Shown: in pieces, positions 41,033-50,980 of the stretch
Layout of the letters: every line of letters starts with the position of its first letter
Numbering within the stretch: the stretch's first letter is position 1
Source of the DNA: [Pantoea] beijingensis
GTDB lineage: Bacteria; Pseudomonadota; Gammaproteobacteria; Enterobacterales; Enterobacteriaceae
NCBI RefSeq assembly: GCF_022647505.1
Contig: NZ_CP071409.1
Coordinates: forward strand, 310,001-374,000
DNA: 64,000 nucleotides
Direction of reading: 5' to 3'
The notes under the pieces: generated by a model
Told to the model about the DNA's origin: nothing
The model's database searches: none
Seen by the model: only the letters and a program-made list of their open reading frames with translations
Program-made: the position numbers and the translations under genes

Positions 41033-42067
41033 ATGGACGAGTTAAAACCTGAAGACGAGTTAAAACCTGACACCAGCGATCGTCGCCCGACGCGGTCACG
41101 TAAAGCGTCTTCTGCACCGAAAGTACCGATTTCTCGTCAACATATGATGATGGGGATTGGCATTCTTGTTCTGCTGCTGTTAGTGATTGGTATCGGCTCC
41201 GCGCTGAAAGCGCCGAGTGATAGTGAGCAAAAAACACAGCCGCCGGTGGCAAACAATACGGGCAATACCGGTAATACCACGGGTAATGCTGGCAGCGAGA
41301 AAAGTATCGATCTTTCGGGCTCGCCGTCCATGAGTGGTCAGCCTACGGGTGTGCAACCAGGTCAGGAAACAGCAGCCAATGTGCCAACCTCTGACGCGGC
41401 TTCCACGCCTGCCGGACAGCAAGAGCTTAGTGCTCCACCGATCTCTTCAACGCCCACTCAGGCTCCTGCGATTGAGGCACCAGCCAATCAGCAGCGTGTC
41501 GAACTGCCTGGCGATCTGAATAATGCGCTCTCTTCTGAGCAAGGACAGGTTGATGCTGCAGCACAAGGGGCAAATAACAATGCCGGTTCGTTGCCTACCG
41601 CACCGGCTACCGTGGCAGGTGGCGTAGAAAATACGCGTCCAGTAAGCAAACCGGTACAGCATCAGGCATCAAACAGTGCTTCACGGCCAGCTAAAACCAC
41701 GGCACATCATCCTGCGGCGAGCAAACCGGCCGCGGCATCAAAGCCAACGGCTAATGAGCGGAATAAGCCGACGGCAACGACCAGCCAGAGCAGTGCGAAA
41801 TCTACCCCGGGTGGAAATTATACGCTACAGCTTAGTAGTGCTTCCCGCTCTGACACGCTTAATGCGTGGGCGAAAAAGCAGAATCTGAGTGGCTATCACG
41901 TTTATAAAACGACGCGTAATGGTCAGCCCTGGTATGTGCTTGTGACGGGCTCCTATGGGACGCCTGCGGAAGCCAAACGTGCCGTAGGGGCGCTTCCTGC
42001 TGAGGTGAGAGCTCAAAGCCCTTGGGTAAAACCTGTCAGTCAGGTGAAGAAAGAATCAGTCAACTGA
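41033..42067 (+). CDS. damX: Cell division SPOR-domain protein DamX
   Basis: DamX is a septal-ring inner-membrane protein that binds denuded peptidoglycan through its SPOR domain. The start follows GGAGGAGG. One membrane segment lies at 38-58 (MMMGIGILVLLLLVIGIGSA). A long Ala/Pro/Thr/Asn-rich periplasmic linker follows, and the SPOR domain is at about 260-335 (NYTLQLSSASRSDTLNAWAK). At 344 residues it is well short of E. coli (428): the acidic cytoplasmic stretch between DRRPTRSRKAS and the membrane segment is missing, and the linker is shorter. Confidence 0.94.
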   Translation: MDELKPEDELKPDTSDRRPTRSRKASSAPKVPISRQHMMMGIGILVLLLLVIGIGSALKAPSDSEQKTQPPVANNTGNTGNTTGNAGSEKSIDLSGSPSMSGQPTGVQPGQETAANVPTSDAASTPAGQQELSAPPISSTPTQAPAIEAPANQQRVELPGDLNNALSSEQGQVDAAAQGANNNAGSLPTAPATVAGGVENTRPVSKPVQHQASNSASRPAKTTAHHPAASKPAAASKPTANERNKPTATTSQSSAKSTPGGNYTLQLSSASRSDTLNAWAKKQNLSGYHVYKTTRNGQPWYVLVTGSYGTPAEAKRAVGALPAEVRAQSPWVKPVSQVKKESVN

Positions 42068-42074
42068 TTCATTA

Positions 42075-42096
42075 GGGCCGCATGTTAATGCGGCCC
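42075..42096 (+). terminator. Stem-loop after damX
   Basis: The perfect 9-bp stem GGGCCGCAT/ATGCGGCCC has a GTTA tetraloop and lies 7 bp after the damX stop. No T-run follows, so it may be an attenuator or mRNA 3'-end stabiliser ahead of dam. Confidence 0.55.
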
Positions 42097-42170
42097 TGTG
42101 ATAAACCTCAAGCGCAGATATGCTGTCGGTCAATCCACAGCCAGAAGAGTAGAAGCATTAAAACGACGGC

Positions 42171-42983
42171 ATGAAAAAAAATCGCGCTTTTTTGAAATGG
42201 GCGGGGGGGAAATACCCGCTGCTGGACGATATTCGACGTCATCTTCCCCAAGGGGAGTGTTTGGTTGAGCCTTTTGTGGGTGCGGGATCGGTGTTTTTGA
42301 ACACTGACTATGACAACTACATTCTGGCAGATATCAACAGCGATCTTATCAATCTCTATAACATCGTTAAAACGCGCACTCTGGAGTTTGTGAAGGATGT
42401 GCGTGAACTGTTTACTCCTCAAACTAACGATGCTGATTACTATTACGCACGCCGTCTGGAGTTTAATCAATGCCGGGACGCGTATCGTCGTGCAACACTG
42501 TTTATTTACCTTAATCGCCATTGCTATAACGGCTTGTGCCGCTATAACCTCAGCGGTGAGTTCAATGTGCCTTTTGGTCGCTATCGTAAACCGTACTTTC
42601 CGGAAGATGAGCTTTACTGGTTTGCAGAACGCGCGCAAAAAGCCACCTTTGTCTGTGAATCTTACGATGTTACTCTGAAAAACGCGCGTAAAGGCTCGGT
42701 TGTTTACTGCGATCCACCTTACGCGCCACTGTCGGCTACTGCGAATTTTACTGCTTACCATACCAACAGTTTCAGCCTGCGTGAGCAGCAACATCTGGCG
42801 GAACTGGCAACGAGGCTATCGCGGGAAAGCCAAATTCCGGTGCTGATCTCCAACCACGATACTGAACTGACACGACTTTGGTATCAGAATGCCGAAATGC
42901 ATGTGGTCAGTGCCCGGCGGTCGATCAGTAGAAGCATTAATGGTCGGAATAAAGTGGACGAGCTACTGGCGCTCTATCGCTAG
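42171..42983 (+). CDS. dam: DNA adenine methyltransferase
   Basis: Dam methylates adenine in GATC, guiding mismatch repair, SeqA-dependent replication control and gene regulation. It has 270 residues (E. coli 278). Motifs are the SAM-binding LVEPFVGAGSVF, the catalytic DPPY in VVYCDPPYAPLS, and an N-terminal FLKWAGGKYPL. The ribosome binding site is weak, consistent with the low Dam dosage usual in enterobacteria. The next gene is rpe. Confidence 0.97.
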   Translation: MKKNRAFLKWAGGKYPLLDDIRRHLPQGECLVEPFVGAGSVFLNTDYDNYILADINSDLINLYNIVKTRTLEFVKDVRELFTPQTNDADYYYARRLEFNQCRDAYRRATLFIYLNRHCYNGLCRYNLSGEFNVPFGRYRKPYFPEDELYWFAERAQKATFVCESYDVTLKNARKGSVVYCDPPYAPLSATANFTAYHTNSFSLREQQHLAELATRLSRESQIPVLISNHDTELTRLWYQNAEMHVVSARRSISRSINGRNKVDELLALYR

Positions 42984-43049
42984 TGGGTTTCGTCCGCCGA
43001 CCTTCGAAGAATGTTGTGCCGTAACAGGCACACTAATTGGGAGAAACGG

Positions 43050-43736
43050 ATGAAACATTTTTTGCTGGCTCCATCAATTCTGTCCGCAGACTTTGCCCGT
43101 CTTGGTGAAGATACCGCTAAAGCGTTGGCCGCAGGCGGCGACGTTGTGCATTTTGACGTTATGGATAATCACTATGTTCCCAATCTGACCATGGGGCCGA
43201 TGGTACTGAAAGCACTGCGAGATTACGGTATTACTGCGCCTATCGACGTTCATCTTATGGTGCAGCCGGTGGATAGTCTTATCCCTGCCTTTGCTAAAGC
43301 GGGGGCGACGTATATTACTTTCCATCCTGAAGCGACACAGCACGTTGATCGTACTCTGCAACTGATTAAAGAGCAGGGCTGTAAAGCCGGACTGGTGTTT
43401 AACCCGGCAACGCCGCTGAGCTATCTGGATTATGTGATGGATAAGTTGGACGTGATCCTACTGATGTCCGTCAATCCTGGTTTTGGCGGCCAATCGTTCA
43501 TTCCCGGCACGTTAGATAAGTTGCGTGAAGCACGTAAACGCATTGATGAAAGTGGCTATGACATTCGCCTTGAGGTCGATGGCGGAGTGAAAATCGATAA
43601 TATCGCAGAAATTGCTGCGGCTGGTGCTGATATGTTTGTGGCGGGTTCGGCAATTTTTGGTCATCCGGATTACAAAAAGGTGATCGACGATATGCGTAAT
43701 GAACTGGAGAAAGCGCGCCATGGCTCATTTCACTGA
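43050..43736 (+). CDS. rpe: Ribulose-phosphate 3-epimerase
   Basis: Rpe interconverts ribulose-5-phosphate and xylulose-5-phosphate in the pentose phosphate pathway. ATG 43050 ([20 protein letters not shown]) has a GGGAG site and matches E. coli; an in-frame ATG at 43011 does not. It has 228 residues. Conserved TIM-barrel parts are [14 protein letters not shown] with metal ligands, [20 protein letters not shown] and LEVDGGV. The last 17 bp overlap gph. Confidence 0.97.
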   Translation: MKHFLLAPSILSADFARLGEDTAKALAAGGDVVHFDVMDNHYVPNLTMGPMVLKALRDYGITAPIDVHLMVQPVDSLIPAFAKAGATYITFHPEATQHVDRTLQLIKEQGCKAGLVFNPATPLSYLDYVMDKLDVILLMSVNPGFGGQSFIPGTLDKLREARKRIDESGYDIRLEVDGGVKIDNIAEIAAAGADMFVAGSAIFGHPDYKKVIDDMRNELEKARHGSFH

Positions 43737-44400
43737 TATTCGTGCCGTCGCCTTCGATCTGGATGGCACTTTAGTCGATAGCGCGCCGGGGCTTTCCAAC
43801 GCGCTGGACCAGGTCTTCGTGGCGATGCAGCTACCACCACCGGGCCTTGAACTGATGTCGACATGGATCGGTAACGGGGCAGATATTCTGGTGGAGCGAG
43901 CATTGACCTGGGCGTTAAACGGTAACGCGCCTGAAATGCATCAGATTCGCGATACGCGTGTGCTATACGACAAATATTACGCTGAAACGGTAGAGAGCGG
44001 CAGCACACTCTTTCCGGGCGTCGCCGAAACGCTAAAAGCCCTGGCACAGCAGCGTATTCCAATGGCCATCGTAACCAATAAGCCGACCCCGTTTGTTGCA
44101 CCTTTGCTTGCTTCGCTCGGGATTGCGGATGTTTTCTCCCTGATTATCGGCGGAGATGATGTGGCGGAGAAAAAACCCCATCCGGCACCCTTGTTTATGG
44201 TTTTAGGTAAATTTGGCCTGTTTCCTCGGGAGTTGCTGTTTGTTGGCGACTCCCGCAATGATATTCTTGCTGCTCAGGCGGCTGGTTGCCCCTGCGTTGG
44301 CATGACCTTCGGTTATAACTACGGCGAATCTATCACGACCAGCCATCCGGACCTCGCTCTGGACCATTTTAACGATCTTTTGCCCGCGTTAGGGCTGTAA
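43720..44400 (+). CDS. gph: Phosphoglycolate phosphatase
   Basis: Gph is a HAD-family phosphatase that removes 2-phosphoglycolate formed during repair of oxidised DNA ends. ATG 43720 ([20 protein letters not shown]) has a GGAG site inside rpe; the 226-residue product is shorter than E. coli Gph (252), lacking part of the cap-region insert and the C-terminal tail. HAD motifs are [23 protein letters not shown] and FVGDSRNDI. Confidence 0.95.
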   Translation: MAHFTDIRAVAFDLDGTLVDSAPGLSNALDQVFVAMQLPPPGLELMSTWIGNGADILVERALTWALNGNAPEMHQIRDTRVLYDKYYAETVESGSTLFPGVAETLKALAQQRIPMAIVTNKPTPFVAPLLASLGIADVFSLIIGGDDVAEKKPHPAPLFMVLGKFGLFPRELLFVGDSRNDILAAQAAGCPCVGMTFGYNYGESITTSHPDLALDHFNDLLPALGL

Positions 44401-44418
44401 TTATCAGGATAGAAAAGT

Positions 44419-45423
44419 ATGAGCAAACCCATCGTATTCAGTGGCGCACAGCCTTCAGGTGAATTGAGCATTGGTAACTACATGGGTGCGCTGCGTCAGT
44501 GGGTCCAGATGCAGGATGATTTTAACTGTATTTATTGCATTGTTGACTTACATGCCATTACCGTCCGTCAGGACCCGGCTGCATTGCGCAAGGCCACGCT
44601 GGATACATTGGCGCTTTATCTGGCCTGCGGGATCGATCCTGCGAAAAGCATTATCTTCGTGCAATCGCATGTGCCGGAACATACGCAGTTAGGCTGGATT
44701 CTGAACTGCTACACCTATTTTGGTGAGCTGAATCGCATGACGCAGTTCAAGGATAAATCGGCTCGTTACGAAGAGAATATCAACAGCGGACTGTTTTCTT
44801 ATCCGGTATTAATGGCGGCAGATATCCTGCTGTATCAGACTAACCAGGTGCCAGTCGGAGAAGACCAGAAACAACATCTGGAGCTAAGCCGCGATATCGC
44901 GCAGCGATTTAATGCGTTGTACGGCGATATTTTCAAGGTGCCTGAACCCTTCATTCCGAAATCAGGTGCACGCGTGATGTCGCTGCTGGAGCCGACGAAA
45001 AAGATGTCCAAGTCTGACGATAACCGCAATAACGTTATTGGCCTGCTGGAAGATCCGAAGTCTGTAGTGAAGAAGATTAAACGTGCGGTAACCGATTCCG
45101 ATGAGCCACCGGTGATTCGCTACGATGTTAAGCAGAAAGCGGGCGTTTCCAACCTGCTGGATATTCTGTCCGGTGTGAGCGGTAAAACCATTACCGAGCT
45201 GGAGCAAGAATTCGAAGGTAAAATGTATGGCCACCTGAAAGGCGCAGTGGCCGATGCAGTTTCCGGCATGCTCAGCGAGCTGCAGGAGCGTTACCATCGT
45301 TACCGTAACGATGAAGCATATCTGGAGCAGGTGATGCGTGACGGCGCGCAGAAAGCACGTGCGCATGCGCAGGAAACGTTGAAGAAAGTGTATGAGGCAG
45401 TCGGGTTTGTCGCTCAGCCGTAG
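44419..45423 (+). CDS. trpS: Tryptophanyl-tRNA synthetase
   Basis: TrpRS is a class I aminoacyl-tRNA synthetase of 334 residues. The HIGH-like signature is [14 protein letters not shown] and the KMSKS loop is present as [12 protein letters not shown]. It lies 18 bp after gph and closes the aroK-trpS series. A strong palindromic terminator follows. Confidence 0.98.
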   Translation: MSKPIVFSGAQPSGELSIGNYMGALRQWVQMQDDFNCIYCIVDLHAITVRQDPAALRKATLDTLALYLACGIDPAKSIIFVQSHVPEHTQLGWILNCYTYFGELNRMTQFKDKSARYEENINSGLFSYPVLMAADILLYQTNQVPVGEDQKQHLELSRDIAQRFNALYGDIFKVPEPFIPKSGARVMSLLEPTKKMSKSDDNRNNVIGLLEDPKSVVKKIKRAVTDSDEPPVIRYDVKQKAGVSNLLDILSGVSGKTITELEQEFEGKMYGHLKGAVADAVSGMLSELQERYHRYRNDEAYLEQVMRDGAQKARAHAQETLKKVYEAVGFVAQP

Positions 45424-45442
45424 CTATGCCACTGAGCTATTC

Positions 45443-45466
45443 AAAGGGGAGCCATGGCTCCCCTTT
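45443..45466. terminator. Bidirectional terminator between trpS and cysG
   Basis: A perfect 24-bp palindrome, arms AAAGGGGAGCCA and TGGCTCCCCTTT, has A- and T-runs on its two sides. It serves convergent trpS (plus) and cysG (minus). Confidence 0.85.
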
Positions 45467-45481
45467 ATTACGAAGGTAGAC

Positions 45482-46846
45482 TCAGAACCAGCGCAGACGA
45501 TCGCGCAGGGCGACGACGCGGCCGACAATAATCAAGCTGGGGCTTTCAACCTGTCGGGCAAGTTCGGCCAACTGATGTAGTTCGCCGCTGACTACGCGCT
45601 GACGTGTCGACGTCCCGTTTTCTACCAGGGCTACCGGCATGTTTAACGACATGCCATGGGCACTGAGTTGACGCTGAATTTCCGGTGCCTGCGACAATCC
45701 CATATAGAACACCAGTGTCTGTTTTTCGGCGGCGAGGTTTGCCCAGTCGAACTCACCATCGGGCTTAAGATGCCCGGTGACCAGACGCACGCTTTGCGCA
45801 TGATCGCGGTGGGTCAGGGGAATACCGCTGTAGGCGGAACAACCGGAGGCCGCGGTAATCCCGGGCACCACCGAAAAAGGGATATCAGCATCAAGCAAGG
45901 CTTCCAGCTCTTCCGCCCCACGTCCAAAAATAAAGGGATCGCCACCTTTTAAACGTACTACGCGTTTGCCGCGCTGTGCCTGCTCCAGCAGGATCTGATT
46001 GATATCTGACTGTGGCACGCAGTGATACCCGGCGCGTTTACCGACAAAAATACGCTCGGCGTCACGGCGTATCAGATTCATTACTTCATCGGAAACCAGA
46101 CGATCGTAAACCACGATGTCTGCCTGCTGAATGTGTTGTAACCCTTTTAACGTTAATAAACCGGCATCACCGGGACCCGCACCGACCAGGACTACCTCAC
46201 CATGATCTTCCAGCGGTTGGCTAAATAACGCTTCGGTAAGTTTGGTGACCTGATGTTCATCGTTATTAGCGAGTGACTGCGCCAACCGATCACTGGTGAA
46301 CAGTTTTTCCCAGAAACGGCGGCGAAGACGGTGCGTGGAATAATGATTTTTTACTCGCTCGCGCAGGGAACCTGCAAAGGCAGCAACCTTCCCTAAATGC
46401 AGCGGCAACATGGCTTCCAGTTTCTCGCGCAGTAAACGTGCCATCACCGGGGCGCGCCCACCGGAAGAGACGGCGATCATCAGGGGAGAACGATCGATAA
46501 TCGACGGCATAATAAAGCTGGCACTTTCCGGTGCATCCACCACATTGCAAAAAATGCGTCGTACTTCGGCGGCAGAACTCACTGCCTGATTGACCCGTTC
46601 ATCGTTGGTTGCAGCAAACACCAGCCAGCAGCCATCTAGCATCTCGGCCCGAAAGGGAGCGCCAACCAGCGTGAGCTTTCCGGCCTGGGCCCAGAGGGTG
46701 AATTGCGGGGTAAAGTCGAGAGCACATACTGAAAGCTCAGCACCCGTTTCCAGCAGCAGGCGGGCTTTACGCTCCGCCACGTCGCCACCTCCGACCAGTA
46801 GACAACGTTTATCCCGTAACTGACAAAATAGCGGCAGATAGTCCAT
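45482..46846 (-). CDS. cysG: Siroheme synthase (uroporphyrinogen methyltransferase / precorrin-2 dehydrogenase / ferrochelatase)
   Basis: CysG makes siroheme, the cofactor of sulfite reductase and of NirB, in three steps. It has 454 residues. The N-terminal half is a precorrin-2 dehydrogenase/ferrochelatase with the NAD motif [15 protein letters not shown] and [16 protein letters not shown]. The C-terminal half (from about 215) is the SAM-dependent methyltransferase, with [15 protein letters not shown] and [14 protein letters not shown]. It is downstream of nirBD on the same strand; nirC, which separates them in E. coli, is absent. Confidence 0.97.
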   Translation of the reverse strand: MDYLPLFCQLRDKRCLLVGGGDVAERKARLLLETGAELSVCALDFTPQFTLWAQAGKLTLVGAPFRAEMLDGCWLVFAATNDERVNQAVSSAAEVRRIFCNVVDAPESASFIMPSIIDRSPLMIAVSSGGRAPVMARLLREKLEAMLPLHLGKVAAFAGSLRERVKNHYSTHRLRRRFWEKLFTSDRLAQSLANNDEHQVTKLTEALFSQPLEDHGEVVLVGAGPGDAGLLTLKGLQHIQQADIVVYDRLVSDEVMNLIRRDAERIFVGKRAGYHCVPQSDINQILLEQAQRGKRVVRLKGGDPFIFGRGAEELEALLDADIPFSVVPGITAASGCSAYSGIPLTHRDHAQSVRLVTGHLKPDGEFDWANLAAEKQTLVFYMGLSQAPEIQRQLSAHGMSLNMPVALVENGTSTRQRVVSGELHQLAELARQVESPSLIIVGRVVALRDRLRWF

Positions 46847-46871
46847 GGTGGTTCCTCTGGATGGCAGGGTA

Positions 46872-46904
46872 TTGCGGGTACGCTGGTATATAGCGTACCC
46901 GCAA
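46872..46904. promoter_or_regulatory. Stem-loop in the nirD-cysG gap
   Basis: The perfect 13-bp stem TTGCGGGTACGCT/AGCGTACCCGCAA (46872-46884 and 46892-46904) has a 7-base loop. It lies in the 86-bp gap exactly where nirC would be in E. coli. There is no T-tract, so it may act as a processing or attenuation site within the nirBD-cysG transcript. Confidence 0.65.
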
Positions 46905-46932
46905 GCCAGTTTCTTCGACAGGGAAAAACGCG

Positions 46933-47259
46933 TCAGGCTGCAACTTCTACCCGGCCCTCGATGACACGTACCGGGAAATGGGCGACGGAGTAATGTTCAT
47001 CTTCCATGCATAATCCATCACGCAGGCGGAAACGTTGTTTTTTTAACGGGCTGGCGACCCACAACTCTTGCTGGTGTTCCACAATCAGACCGCGGGATAG
47101 CACGCTGGCATTCGCGAAAGGATCGATGTTGCTGATCGCATAAAGTTGTTCATCCTTGCCGGGACGAAAGATGGCAACCTGCTGTTCTCCCAAGAGGGCA
47201 CAGACGCCGGTGGCAGGCAGGATATCGTTCAGTGAGCACACTACTTTCCACGTGTTCAT
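46933..47259 (-). CDS. nirD: Nitrite reductase (NADH) small subunit
   Basis: NirD is the small Rieske-like subunit of the cytoplasmic NADH-dependent nitrite reductase. It has 108 residues, the family length. It lacks the usual Rieske cysteine/histidine cluster pairs, as is normal for this subunit. It overlaps nirB by 4 bp on the minus strand. Confidence 0.96.
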   Translation of the reverse strand: MNTWKVVCSLNDILPATGVCALLGEQQVAIFRPGKDEQLYAISNIDPFANASVLSRGLIVEHQQELWVASPLKKQRFRLRDGLCMEDEHYSVAHFPVRVIEGRVEVAA

Positions 47260-49799
47260 CGGTTCTCCTCCTCGACCATCGTGACGGCGATACGTTCCAG
47301 GGGACGAGCTGGACGATGCTGGTCGCGTTCGGCAACCATTTGCACGTTAGGATCGCGTTGGACGCTATTAATAAAATGTGCGAAACGTGTTTGTTGCTGA
47401 GGGGCATTTACCGTTTCTGTCCATTCGCAGGTCACGACCTCTCGCAGACGTGCCAGTTCGCCTTCAAGCTGAGTATTGAGCCCCAGCTTGTCGTGAATAA
47501 TCACCTCTTTCAGGTAATCAAGGCCTCCCTCCAGGCTTTCAAGCCACACGGAGGTACGCTGGAGTTTGTCGGCGGTGCGGATGTAAAACATCATAAAGCG
47601 GTCGAGATAGCTGACCAGCGTATCGTGGTCAAGATCCGCAGCCAGCAAATCGGCATGGCGTGGTTTCATTCCGCCGTTACCGCAAACGTAAAGATTCCAG
47701 CCTTTTTCGGTTGCGATAATACCGACGTCTTTGCCTTGTGCTTCGGCACACTCGCGGGTGCAGCCGGAGACGCCGAATTTCATCTTATGCGGCGTACGAA
47801 TGCCCTTGTAGCGGTGTTCCAGCTCTACGCCGAACCCTACACTATCCCCTACGCCAAAACGGCACCAACTGCTGCCGACGCAGGTTTTCGCCATGCGCAA
47901 CGATTTGGCATAAGCGTGTCCGGTTTCAAAACCGGCTTCGATCAGCTGTTTCCATATTGCCAGCAGGTCATCTTTCTGGGCCCCGAACAAGCCGATACGC
48001 TGAGAGCCGGTGATCTTGGTATAGAGGTTGTATTGCCGCGCAACTTTGCCGATCGCCAACAGGCCGGCAGGGGTAATTTCACCACCCGCAGAGCGAGGAA
48101 TGACGGAATAAGTGCCGTCTTTCTGGATATTGCCCAGAAAGATATCGTTGCTGTCCTGCAACGGGGTGTGCTGTGGTTTTAAGATATATTCGTTCCAGCA
48201 GGAAGCCAGCAGGGAAGCCACGGTAGGTTTACATATTTCACAACCGTAGCCTTGACCATGTTTCTCCAGCAGCATATCGAAGGTTTTGATCTCTTCCACG
48301 CGAATCAGGTGATAAAGCACCTGACGTGAATAAGCGAAGTGCTCACAGAGATTGTGGTTCACCTCAATCCCCTGACGGCTCAGTTCAACGTTCAGAACCT
48401 GCGTGATTAACGGAACGCAGCCACCACAGCCGGTGCCAGCTTTGGTTTCGGCTTTCAAAGCGGCAACCGTGTGGCAGCCTTTCTGTACGGCACTGATAAT
48501 ATCGCCTTTGGTAACGTCGAAGCAGGAGCAAATCTGTGCGCTATCCGGTAGCGACTCGACACCGATTGTGGGTTTATCCCCACCGGCATGGGCTGGTAAA
48601 ATAAGTGTATCCGGATTCTCCGGCAGCGTTATTTTATTCAGTGCCAGCTGCAACAAGTTACCGTAGTCGCTGGTATCACCAACCAGCACTGCACCCAGCA
48701 GAGTCTTGTTATCGGCACTCACCACCAGACGTTTATAGACCTCTTTATTTTCATCAAGGTAGACATAACTACGGGCACCTTCAGTACGGCCGTGTGCATC
48801 GCCGATGCCGCCCACGTCAACGCCCAGCAATTTCAGCTTCGCACTCATATCCGCGCCGGTGAACGCATTCTCGTTACCGAGCAGATGATCGCAGGCGACC
48901 TGTGCCATTTTGTAGCCCGGAGCCACCAGACCGTAAATACGGTTATTCCATGCGGCGCATTCGCCAATAGCATAGATATCTGGATCCGCAGTCTGGCAGC
49001 GATCGTTGATCAGAAAACCACCGCGTTGACCCAGTGGCAGATCACACTGTTTAGCCAGTTTATCCTGCGGGCGAATACCGGTTGAAAATACAATGAAATC
49101 AACGTCGAGATGGCTGCCGTCGGCGAAGTTCAGCGTTTTACCTGCGTTATGATGATGAACGATCTTCTGGGTATTTTTACCGGTATGCACCCGTACGCCC
49201 ATGCGTTCAATTTTCTGGCGCAGTTGCTCGCCGCCCATTGGATCCAATTGTTCTGCCATCAGTACCGGCGCGAACTCAATAACATGTGTTTCAATCCCGA
49301 GATTTTTTAGCGCACCAGCGGCTTCTAAACCTAGCAGTCCACCACCAATCACTGCGCCGCTTTTACTGCGTCGCGCGCAGGCTTCAATGGCATTGAGATC
49401 TTCAATTGTGCGGTAAACAAAGCAGTCCTGGCCTTCAGAGCCGAGAATAGGGGGAACCCATGGCCATGAACCGGTTGCCAGAATCAGTTTGTCGTACCAA
49501 ATCGGGCGTCCGTTATTTGAGTAGATCACCTTCTCCTGACGATTAATTGTAATCGCGCGTTCACCCAGCAGAACGGTTACGCCGTGCTTTTGGTAATAGC
49601 CATCGCGGACGAGGGAGAGTTCTTCAGCAGTATGGTGTGAGAAATAGGCTGAGAGATGGACGCGATCGTAAGCAACACGGGGTTCTTCACAGAAGACGGT
49701 TATCTCAAACTGACCGGGATCGGCTTTATCAATGATCTCTTCAATGAAGCGGTGACCAACCATGCCATTACCAATAATGACGAGTTTGACTTTGCTCAT
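47256..49799 (-). CDS. nirB: Nitrite reductase (NADH) large subunit
   Basis: NirB reduces nitrite to ammonium in the cytoplasm with NADH during anaerobic growth. It has 847 residues. The N-terminus is an FAD/NAD(P)-binding module (VIIGNGMVGHRFIEEI; GGGLLGLEAA near 150). A BFD-like [2Fe-2S] region follows (CSCFDVTKGDI and GTGCGGCVP). The C-terminal half is the nitrite/sulfite reductase domain with siroheme-4Fe-4S ligands in CVGSSWC and SGCTREC. It is the first gene of nirBD(-cysG) and lies behind a well-formed FNR/NarL promoter. Confidence 0.97.
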   Translation of the reverse strand: MSKVKLVIIGNGMVGHRFIEEIIDKADPGQFEITVFCEEPRVAYDRVHLSAYFSHHTAEELSLVRDGYYQKHGVTVLLGERAITINRQEKVIYSNNGRPIWYDKLILATGSWPWVPPILGSEGQDCFVYRTIEDLNAIEACARRSKSGAVIGGGLLGLEAAGALKNLGIETHVIEFAPVLMAEQLDPMGGEQLRQKIERMGVRVHTGKNTQKIVHHHNAGKTLNFADGSHLDVDFIVFSTGIRPQDKLAKQCDLPLGQRGGFLINDRCQTADPDIYAIGECAAWNNRIYGLVAPGYKMAQVACDHLLGNENAFTGADMSAKLKLLGVDVGGIGDAHGRTEGARSYVYLDENKEVYKRLVVSADNKTLLGAVLVGDTSDYGNLLQLALNKITLPENPDTLILPAHAGGDKPTIGVESLPDSAQICSCFDVTKGDIISAVQKGCHTVAALKAETKAGTGCGGCVPLITQVLNVELSRQGIEVNHNLCEHFAYSRQVLYHLIRVEEIKTFDMLLEKHGQGYGCEICKPTVASLLASCWNEYILKPQHTPLQDSNDIFLGNIQKDGTYSVIPRSAGGEITPAGLLAIGKVARQYNLYTKITGSQRIGLFGAQKDDLLAIWKQLIEAGFETGHAYAKSLRMAKTCVGSSWCRFGVGDSVGFGVELEHRYKGIRTPHKMKFGVSGCTRECAEAQGKDVGIIATEKGWNLYVCGNGGMKPRHADLLAADLDHDTLVSYLDRFMMFYIRTADKLQRTSVWLESLEGGLDYLKEVIIHDKLGLNTQLEGELARLREVVTCEWTETVNAPQQQTRFAHFINSVQRDPNVQMVAERDQHRPARPLERIAVTMVEEENR

Positions 49800-49829
49800 T
49801 TTTGCCTCAATTTTTTATTAATTGACGCT

Positions 49830-49835
49830 ACAATA
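49830..49835 (-). promoter_or_regulatory. nirB promoter -10 element
   Basis: TATTGT on the minus strand is placed so that a start near 49822 puts the FNR site at -41.5 and the NarL site at -69.5, the same geometry as E. coli nirB. Confidence 0.6.
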
Positions 49836-49856
49836 GCGCGGCAGAAATGGCGATTA

Positions 49857-49870
49857 TTGATGTATATCAA
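49857..49870 (-). promoter_or_regulatory. FNR binding site of nirB
   Basis: TTGATATACATCAA on the minus strand is a perfect TTGATNNNNATCAA match. It predicts anaerobic activation of nirB by FNR. Confidence 0.88.
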
Positions 49871-49883
49871 TCCTCTTGCTGTA

Positions 49884-49899
49884 TACCTCTTTGTGGGTA
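49884..49899 (-). promoter_or_regulatory. NarL/NarP 7-2-7 site of nirB
   Basis: On the minus strand TACCCAC-AA-AGAGGTA forms the inverted heptamer pair bound by NarL/NarP, centred 28 bp upstream of the FNR site, as in E. coli nirB. It predicts nitrate/nitrite induction. Confidence 0.75.
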
Positions 49900-50029
49900 T
49901 GTCGCTGATTTCTTGATGAGTTTACTTAAGCTAAGGAATTTATTCGGTTTTAGCTGAATCGTGTCAGATTTGAGTGTAATAATGGGCATTTCGGCCTGCG
50001 GCTATTGTTCTGCAGGCCTGTTCTTTGAA

Positions 50030-50980
50030 TTAATTTGGGCTTAGACGAACACCACCACTCATATTTAGCCTTGCAAGGCGAGTATCAAGGGCGCGCATGA
50101 AGTCCCGATAGCCGTTTTTTCCGTTCAGAGGGTCAGGGAGATCGCTGAAATAGCCGAGTTGACGTCCCGGCAATAGTGCTTCAACGATGCTGTGGTGGCC
50201 GCCGGCAACCATTATAGCTGTGTGCGTTAACAGCTTGGTTTCCGCCGCCTCCCGCTCTTCTTGCGTCAGCTTCGAATGAGGTTTCAGTACTTCTAAATGC
50301 TGAAAAATATACTGCATAGTGCCGGAAGCCCCAGTAATAAAAGGGGCGCCGCTCTGTCTAAACTGTTGGGCTGTGCTGGAGCTTTCGCTCCTTTCGTAGT
50401 CCGCTTTCGCGTGTTCTGTGTTTTTGCTGAAAAAGTTTTCCACAGAAGGACGGCGGTTTACTTCAGTTGCAATACCGGCGTGGCGATTAAAAAGGCTGTT
50501 CTGACGTACCCGCGTTGCATGTATCATGTTACGGCCACGATCCTCAAAGAAGGATTGCTCTCGCATTGAGTCATACAAACTGGAGTCGGTAATCTCTAAT
50601 AACATTCCTCTCAGGTCGAGCATGTTTTTATAACTCTTGTTCTCGAGAAGACCCGTAATAAGTTGGGGGGAGGGCTGATTTAATCTTCCCCCCTCGTTAA
50701 GGTATTCTTTAGTCTTTTTCGTATCGGCAAAAAGCGCCTTAACTACGGTAATAATCTCATGATTCTCTCCGTAGGTCTCTGATAAATAGCCTATATATAA
50801 TGATTCTAATCTTTCAACGTTCAAGATGATATTTGAAATATGCCTCAGAAATAGTTTTCCCTGGGCGGGACTCAAACTTTGCAGCATTTTTACCGACCAA
50901 CTTGACTCGCGTTGTGTCGCACTGACATCATTTTGCCGATAATCCAGTGCTGCGACATCTGTGCGCTGTCTGATCGACAT
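50030..50980 (-). CDS. Unrecognised effector-like protein, intact C-terminal portion
   Basis: No family is recognised. This is the longest open frame of the locus that starts with an ATG, 316 residues beginning MSIRQRTDVAALDYRQND. It is soluble, with no signal peptide or membrane segment. A helical region at about 30-110 is followed by a polar, serine-rich linker (NRRPSVENFFSKNTE, SESSSTAQQF) and a conserved-looking C-terminal block, PFITGASGTMQYIFQHLE, then THTAIMVAGGHHSIVEALLP and QLGYFSDLPDPLNG. The same frame stays open about 250 bp further upstream without a start codon, so this ATG is probably internal to a longer, broken gene. The sequence is AT-richer than flanking nirB and tsgA. Confidence 0.55.
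   Translation of the reverse strand: MSIRQRTDVAALDYRQNDVSATQRESSWSVKMLQSLSPAQGKLFLRHISNIILNVERLESLYIGYLSETYGENHEIITVVKALFADTKKTKEYLNEGGRLNQPSPQLITGLLENKSYKNMLDLRGMLLEITDSSLYDSMREQSFFEDRGRNMIHATRVRQNSLFNRHAGIATEVNRRPSVENFFSKNTEHAKADYERSESSSTAQQFRQSGAPFITGASGTMQYIFQHLEVLKPHSKLTQEEREAAETKLLTHTAIMVAGGHHSIVEALLPGRQLGYFSDLPDPLNGKNGYRDFMRALDTRLARLNMSGGVRLSPN

Noticed and set aside
47232..48182. 316-codon open frame on the plus strand opposite nirB
   Set aside because: It lies wholly antisense to the strongly conserved nirB and has no recognisable product or ribosome binding site; it is a codon-bias shadow.
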